64,000 nucleotides of DNA from an uncultured Lachnospiraceae bacterium. GTDB lineage: Bacteria > Bacillota > Clostridia > Lachnospirales > Lachnospiraceae. The position numbers and the translations under genes are program-made. Positions 59,355-64,000 of this stretch are shown here, one piece after another. A model generated the notes under the pieces. The model was not told the origin of the DNA, did no database searches, and saw only the letters and a program-made list of their open reading frames with translations. Every line of letters starts with the position of its first letter. The first letter of the stretch is position 1. Location: assembly GCA_910577275.1 (NCBI GenBank), contig CAJTMW010000013.1:60874-124873 (forward strand). The letters are read 5' to 3'.

Positions 59355-60737
59355 ATGAAGCTTTGGAAAAAACTGTCTGTGGTCACCGTGGCGGTTTTGT
59401 CGGCGGCGACTCTTGCATCGGGAGCGGCGATTATTAACCGTTCCGTCCAGTATAATCAGGAAAAAACAATGGAAAGCGGCAGGCAGCAGCTCGAGTCCAC
59501 GGCCTATGCGCTTTCAAGGGAGCTGGAATACGGGCCGTTGGAGGGGCATGGCGCCGCCACGAAAAACGCTTACGTGAATTATCTTCTGAAAAAGTACGGT
59601 GCGGACAGATATATTTTAATAGAAAATGATGCGGTAATCTGCAACGAAACGCCCTTTGAGCTTGTAAATCCCGGAGACGAGAGATGGAACCGGAAGGAGG
59701 GCTACGGCATCATACAAAAGAGAGGGGAGCAGTATATTTTAATCATCGGAACCAGAGTTCCGGCTGTCGGCAGCGATTTCAGTATTCTGCTGGTGCAGGA
59801 TATTTCCGGTCTTTATCAGGATATGAAAGAGCAGATTTATTTCGGGCTGGTTATCTGGGCCGGGGCGTCCCTTGGGGCGGTGCTTCTCATTTTTTTGCTG
59901 ACGACGGGAATGCTGCGCCCTTTAAAGGAGCTGCAGAAGGCGGCTGCGGATATCAGTGACGGAGAGCTGGGGCGGCGGGCCGACGTGCGGACAAGAGATG
60001 AAATCGGCGTTATGGCAAAGGCATTTAACCGCATGGCGGAGCAGATTGAAAATCAGGTGACAGAGCTTTCTCTTGTGTCCGAGCGGCGCAGACAGATGCT
60101 GGGAAGCCTTACCCACGAAATGAAAACGCCGATGACGTCTATTATCGGATATTCGGACACGCTTCTCCAGGTGAAATTAAAAAAGGAACAGCAGGAGCGG
60201 GCACTGTGGCATATCAGGGACGAGTGCGGCCGTCTGGAGCGGCTCAGCAGCAAGCTGATGAGCCTTATGGGACTCTATGACAACGACAGCATTTCCATGG
60301 AGGAGGCTTCCATGGAGGAGCTGTTTGAGCGTGTGGCGAGGGTGGAGGAGCATCATTTAAAACAGAAAAAAATAAGGCTGGTAACTTCCTGTTCCATGGG
60401 AAATAAGCGGGTGGACAGGGATTTGTTTGAAAGCCTTCTGATGAATCTGATTGACAACGGCGCAAAGGCAAGCGCCGAGGGAGACACTATTTATCTTACC
60501 GGCTGTGAAAATAAGGTTACGGTGGAGGATGGGGGCTGCGGAATCCCGGAGGAGGAAATTGCCAGAGTGACGGAAGCTTTCTACATGGTGGACAAGGCCA
60601 GAAGCCGGAAAGCCGGAGGCTGCGGACTTGGGCTTGCCCTGTGCAGCGAAATCGCGCGGCTTCATGGAGCGGAGCTTATCATCGAAAGCAGGCTGGGAGA
60701 AGGGACGAGAGTATCCGTAGTCTGGCCGGAGGAGTAA
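59355..60737 (+). CDS. Sensor histidine kinase
   Basis: Partner kinase of the regulator, 460 residues. TM segments at about 7-27 and 162-184 bracket an extracellular domain of about 135 residues; HAMP is 185-238. The HisKA box is GSLTHEMKTPMTSIIGYSDT with H254, and the HATPase domain has NLIDNGAKASAEG, VEDGGCGIPEEE and GGCGLGLALCSEIARLHGA. It begins immediately after the regulator's stop and is followed by a lipoprotein gene 95 bases later, which may be the sensed or sensing partner. Confidence 0.93.
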   Translation: MKLWKKLSVVTVAVLSAATLASGAAIINRSVQYNQEKTMESGRQQLESTAYALSRELEYGPLEGHGAATKNAYVNYLLKKYGADRYILIENDAVICNETPFELVNPGDERWNRKEGYGIIQKRGEQYILIIGTRVPAVGSDFSILLVQDISGLYQDMKEQIYFGLVIWAGASLGAVLLIFLLTTGMLRPLKELQKAAADISDGELGRRADVRTRDEIGVMAKAFNRMAEQIENQVTELSLVSERRRQMLGSLTHEMKTPMTSIIGYSDTLLQVKLKKEQQERALWHIRDECGRLERLSSKLMSLMGLYDNDSISMEEASMEELFERVARVEEHHLKQKKIRLVTSCSMGNKRVDRDLFESLLMNLIDNGAKASAEGDTIYLTGCENKVTVEDGGCGIPEEEIARVTEAFYMVDKARSRKAGGCGLGLALCSEIARLHGAELIIESRLGEGTRVSVVWPEE

Positions 60738-60832
60738 AGCGCAGACTTTTACAAAATTTTTACAATTTGCTGAATACCTTTTACAGGGGAAGGGCGTATG
60801 CTTCAAGAAAAAACAGGAGGCGACTTAGAGGA

Positions 60833-62299
60833 ATGAGGAGAAAAAATCTGCTATTATTATGCGCATTAGCCGGCGCGTTATCGCTGCTGGCAACAGGCTG
60901 TCAGAACAGCGCCCAGACGGAGGAGGAAATCGTACTGCCCAGACAGGAGGAGGAAACCGGAGGCGGAGAGGAAGCACCGCAGACGGAAGGAGAGAAGCAG
61001 GCAGCCGGCGGGGGAGCCATTGCGGACCAGGTGCAGGCGCCGGAGCGTTTTACCTGGGAAGGCGGGAGCGAGCAGGTGAGCGTAAAGGCGGACGCTCTGG
61101 TGGTGATTCCCGAGGGCGAGGGCTTTCAGAGCTATAAGGTGACCGGGCGCGTCTTTAATCAGGAGGATTACGACAGGGTAAGCCAGGTATTGCTGAAAGG
61201 AGAAAAACTCTGGGAGCGGGATATGGAAGTAATGGGGGCATCCAACGGCTGGACTGCCGGTGAAATTGAGGAGAGAATCGAGCGGCTTAAGAAGCAGAAA
61301 GCCGAAGCTGAGGCAAACGGCGTAAAGCCCATGGCTTTCGAAGGCGGAAAGGGGAAAACCTACGACGAGCTGATTGCGGAGTGGGAGTCCATGAAGGAAA
61401 ATGCGCCGGAGGAAATCATTGTCGGGGAGGTTCCAGTGAATGTGGAGTATATTGAAAGCGCCGAGGACAGGGCGGAAAACTATATCTCGGGACAGGCGAC
61501 AGTGGACGGAAAGGATTACTTTGTAAGTCTTGACAATAATTTCAGGGACGACTGGAAGTACATTGCTTTCAGTGTATATAACGACGAGGAAAACAGCAAT
61601 TTTTCCTTTGGCGCAAGCGAAGGGGATATCCAGTCCGCGGGAATTTCCGTGGAGGAGGCAAGGCGGAAGGCGCTGGAGGACGCGGCGGCCATGGGATTTA
61701 CCGATATGGCGATAGACGGGGAGGAGTATCTTACGTCGGTTTCCTTTGATGAGGAAAGCGACAGCGGCGAAGCTGTGACGGACGCCGTGGGATACGGATT
61801 CCATTTTACAAGAATGCTTGACGGGATTCCCGTCACCTATACCCATGAGGTTGGAGGAACCATGGAGGGACAGGACGATGTGCCCTGGATTTATGAGGAA
61901 ATGAGCCTGGTCTATACCAAAGACGGGTTTGCGTCCTTTAACTGGCGGAATCCCTATGAGGTGGAAAAAACCTCGGAGGAGTATGTTTTTCTGCTTCCCT
62001 TTGCAGAGATTCAAAATGTTTTTCAGGAAATGATAGTGAAAAAATATGAGGATTTTTTTGCGGAGTCAGAGGTAAAGGTGGAATTTGAAATCGACGAGGT
62101 TCGGCTGGGATATATGCGGGTTATGGAAAAGGGGAATACTTCGGAGGCTCAAATGGTTCCGGTGTGGGATTTCTTCGGAAAGGAAACCCTGCGATACCCG
62201 GATATGAGCGAGCCTTACATATCGGATGGGCATTATGAGAGCTGGCTGACCGTCAATGCGCTGGACGGCACAATTATCGACAGAGGATTTGGGTATTAA
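60833..62299 (+). CDS. Lipoprotein downstream of a two-component system
   Basis: Large lipoprotein of 488 residues with lipobox LATGC (C23) and an acidic linker (about 30-70). The folded part has PERFTWEGGSEQVSVKADAL, later PVTYTHEVGGTMEG and DVPWIYEEMSLVYTKDGFAS, and ends with LDGTIIDRGFGY. I cannot assign a family with confidence. Its position directly behind a regulator/kinase pair suggests that it is an accessory sensor or the main target of the system. AGGAGG is 12 bases before ATG 60833 and GAGGA abuts it; the frame open upstream overlaps the kinase gene and is not used. Confidence 0.8.
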   Translation: MRRKNLLLLCALAGALSLLATGCQNSAQTEEEIVLPRQEEETGGGEEAPQTEGEKQAAGGGAIADQVQAPERFTWEGGSEQVSVKADALVVIPEGEGFQSYKVTGRVFNQEDYDRVSQVLLKGEKLWERDMEVMGASNGWTAGEIEERIERLKKQKAEAEANGVKPMAFEGGKGKTYDELIAEWESMKENAPEEIIVGEVPVNVEYIESAEDRAENYISGQATVDGKDYFVSLDNNFRDDWKYIAFSVYNDEENSNFSFGASEGDIQSAGISVEEARRKALEDAAAMGFTDMAIDGEEYLTSVSFDEESDSGEAVTDAVGYGFHFTRMLDGIPVTYTHEVGGTMEGQDDVPWIYEEMSLVYTKDGFASFNWRNPYEVEKTSEEYVFLLPFAEIQNVFQEMIVKKYEDFFAESEVKVEFEIDEVRLGYMRVMEKGNTSEAQMVPVWDFFGKETLRYPDMSEPYISDGHYESWLTVNALDGTIIDRGFGY

Positions 62300-62332
62300 A
62301 AACGAAAGAAAAATGAAAAGGCAGGAAAAGAG

Positions 62333-62995
62333 ATGGAAAAGAAAGCAGTATGCATATCGGCGTCTAATATCGCTCACAGCGGGGAGGGGAGCTTTTCCCT
62401 GCGGGTCGGCAAAATGATTTCCGGCGTCCTTGCACAGGAAAATATTTCCTGCCGGATTGTGGATTTGCGCAAGGAAGCTCTTACGCCGTGTAACGGCTGC
62501 GGACGGTGTTACCGCAAAAGGCGCTGCGAGGCGGACGAGGCCTTTAACCGGATTTATGAGGAGGCGTGCGGGGCGGATTACCTCTTTTTTGTCTCCCCCC
62601 ATTATGCGCCCATACCGGCAAAGCTGTGCATGCTGCTTGAAAAAATGGAGCAGATTACCTTTCTGCGCTGGTGGAGGGATGAAAGCTACCGGTCGGAGCT
62701 TTATGGAAAGCTGGCCGGGATTATTTCCCACGGGGGAGGAGGAGACAAAGCCTTAGAGGGGTATAAGGCGATGGTAAACAACACCATAGCCAACGCTCTT
62801 GATACCATTCAGGTAAAGGTGGTTCCTTTTAATTCCAGATGGAATACGGGAATCGCCCTGCCTGTGAAAGAGGTGAAGCAAAAAGGGGATATTTTTCCGA
62901 CGCAGGAATACGACTGGACGAAAATTGAGAAAATGATAGAGGCTTATGTGGAGGTGGTGGTGCTCACCTCCAAATCCTCTTATGTCATTATCTGA
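62333..62995 (+). CDS. Flavodoxin-like NAD(P)H-dependent oxidoreductase
   Basis: Protein of the flavodoxin/NADPH-dependent FMN reductase superfamily, 220 residues. It starts with ISASNIAHSGEGSFSLRVGK, the phosphate-binding region, and carries CNGCGRCYRKRRC (residues 53-65), a cysteine pattern found in iron-sulfur flavoprotein relatives. SPHYAPIPAKLCMLLEKME is the FMN loop and the later ISHGGGG is also typical. AGGAAAAGAG is just upstream. Convergent with and overlapping the acyltransferase gene by 8 bp. Substrate unknown. Confidence 0.82.
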   Translation: MEKKAVCISASNIAHSGEGSFSLRVGKMISGVLAQENISCRIVDLRKEALTPCNGCGRCYRKRRCEADEAFNRIYEEACGADYLFFVSPHYAPIPAKLCMLLEKMEQITFLRWWRDESYRSELYGKLAGIISHGGGGDKALEGYKAMVNNTIANALDTIQVKVVPFNSRWNTGIALPVKEVKQKGDIFPTQEYDWTKIEKMIEAYVEVVVLTSKSSYVII

Positions 62996-63971
62996 GAGTG
63001 ATAAGCTTTCGGGCAACGGGAATTCTGGAAAGGGTATAGCTGATAAGAAAAGACACCATGGTAAGCCCCAGCCAGAAGAAAAGGACGGCAAACGTCCCCG
63101 AAGGGGTAAAGAATTCGTTCAGCGCAAAAAGCAGAATGGGGTGAATGATGAAAATTCCCATGGTCAGGCTGCTGAAGCTGCTGATATATGTACGCAGAGA
63201 ATCCTTTACCGGAAGCCGGAGCAGGAAGGTAAACAGCAGGCAGTACCAGACAATGGAGGAGAGATTGTCATAAAAATGTTCCGCCAGCCGGCTGTGTATG
63301 AGGTAAAGCCCCACTTTCTTTTCGGCGGCATTGCTGGCCAGGGTAAAGAGAAGCAGGAATATTCCGTGAACAGGGAGGGACAGCTTTTGTATTCTTTGCT
63401 TTTCAAAGGCAAAAAGACCGCCGGATAAAAAGTAAAAAAGCCAGGTCCACAGACGGAGGGGCTGGGGAACAAACATGCTTAAGGGATAGCCCTTCACCAT
63501 GGAAAGGGTGCTCATGCAAAGGCAGACTGCCATAAGGATAAGACAGACTGCCCGGTGAAAATGCTTTTTTTCATAAATCAGCCGATGGAGTATCGGAAGA
63601 AATAAATAAATAATTATCAGGGCGCCGAAGAACCAGAAGTGCCACAGATATCCTTTCTGCAGAAGGCTGTCAAAAGCCATACGGAAAGGATTAATTATTT
63701 TCTGCCTGAAAATAAGGACGGGAATGGCAATCAGGAAGTTCCAGCAAAGCACAATCTTTAAAATGTGGGCAAGCTTGTAGAAGACATACCGGTAGCTTAT
63801 CCGTTCCCTGGAGAGAAGCAGATAACCGTTGACCATGAAAAAAAGCGGAACGCCGCAGTCGCATAGATAATAAAGGGTATAATTATTCATGCTGACGGCA
63901 TGGAGTCCGACTACGCTGATGCAGGCTACAGATTTAATCAAATCAAGATTGGTATTTCTTTCGCTTGTCAT
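62988..63971 (-). CDS. Acyltransferase family 3 membrane protein
   Basis: Polytopic acyltransferase of the Acyltransferase_3/OafA family, 327 residues, about ten segments. The N-terminal motif is NLDLIKSVACISVVGLHAV, with the family's catalytic-type histidine, and PLFFMVNGYLLLSRE follows. These enzymes add acyl groups to carbohydrates on the outer face of the membrane (peptidoglycan, teichoic acid or exopolysaccharide). The start at 63971 has AGGGGCGTT upstream. The gene is complete within the window. Confidence 0.87.
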   Translation of the reverse strand: MTSERNTNLDLIKSVACISVVGLHAVSMNNYTLYYLCDCGVPLFFMVNGYLLLSRERISYRYVFYKLAHILKIVLCWNFLIAIPVLIFRQKIINPFRMAFDSLLQKGYLWHFWFFGALIIIYLFLPILHRLIYEKKHFHRAVCLILMAVCLCMSTLSMVKGYPLSMFVPQPLRLWTWLFYFLSGGLFAFEKQRIQKLSLPVHGIFLLLFTLASNAAEKKVGLYLIHSRLAEHFYDNLSSIVWYCLLFTFLLRLPVKDSLRTYISSFSSLTMGIFIIHPILLFALNEFFTPSGTFAVLFFWLGLTMVSFLISYTLSRIPVARKLITLR

Positions 63972-64000
63972 AACGCCCCTCTTTTAATTAAAAATATATT

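Noticed and set aside
60878..62014. A 378-codon minus-strand frame opposite the two-component lipoprotein
   Set aside because: No family motif or RBS; the plus-strand frame has a clear signal peptide and lipobox.

Overview
The window reads as a chromosomal segment of a Gram-positive anaerobe of the Lachnospiraceae/Clostridia type. The grounds are: strong AGGAGG-type ribosome-binding sites throughout, many lipoproteins, a clostridial class III fructose-bisphosphatase, YesM/YesN-type two-component genes, a selenate/purine-type molybdenum hydroxylase set, DUF1540 and YerC proteins, and a lysine riboswitch in front of dapA. This placement is inferred from gene content; no rRNA or tRNA gene is present.

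Layout. 1-2.4 kb: an FtsX-type ABC permease. 2.5-4.3 kb: a low-GC two-gene RloA/RloB (AbiL-like) defence candidate. 4.4-7.4 kb: a BtuF/FecCD-type ABC importer for a metal or metal complex. 7.4-13.5 kb: an NCS2 purine permease, the three subunits of a xanthine dehydrogenase-like molybdenum hydroxylase and a MocA-like nucleotidyltransferase; together these look like a purine (or related heterocycle) uptake and oxidation operon. 13.7-15.4 kb: an IlvD/Edd-type Fe-S dehydratase. 15.6-16.9 kb: an orphan DUF4143 ATPase. 17.1-26.8 kb: a carbohydrate operon with a family 1 solute-binding lipoprotein, two permeases, a large cytoplasmic glycosidase-like protein and a YesN/YesM regulator pair. 26.8-31.5 kb: signal peptidase I, thrS and a GT39-like glycosyltransferase. 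32-39.3 kb: a nuclease remnant, then a low-GC type I restriction-modification operon (hsdR-hsdM-hsdS) and an acetyltransferase. 39.4-45.2 kb: a lipoprotein, the infC-rpmI-rplT operon with a structured leader and an AUU start, an M20 dipeptidase, an AI-2E family membrane protein and a corrinoid adenosyltransferase-like P-loop protein. 45.2-49.4 kb: a lysine riboswitch, dapA, dapB and fbp. 49.5-58.5 kb: mixed genes including hisA, a diguanylate cyclase, a cold-shock protein, a degenerate LytM protein, YerC, a DEDDh exonuclease and a TelA/XpaC pair. 58.6-64 kb: an OmpR/histidine kinase/lipoprotein operon, a flavodoxin-like protein and an acyltransferase.

Small repeated DNA is unusually rich here. 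A 38-bp palindromic element occurs seven times. A different leader element, with an exact TTTGTGTCTGC box at its start and a Shine-Dalgarno sequence at its end, precedes three unrelated genes. A 46-bp hairpin repeat sits between two xanthine dehydrogenase subunit genes, and a 36-bp coding repeat lies inside one of them. I consider the portable leader element, the palindromic element, the inverted repeat around the adenosyltransferase-like promoter and the RloA/RloB pair the most interesting items. No CRISPR array, integrase, transposase or phage gene was seen.
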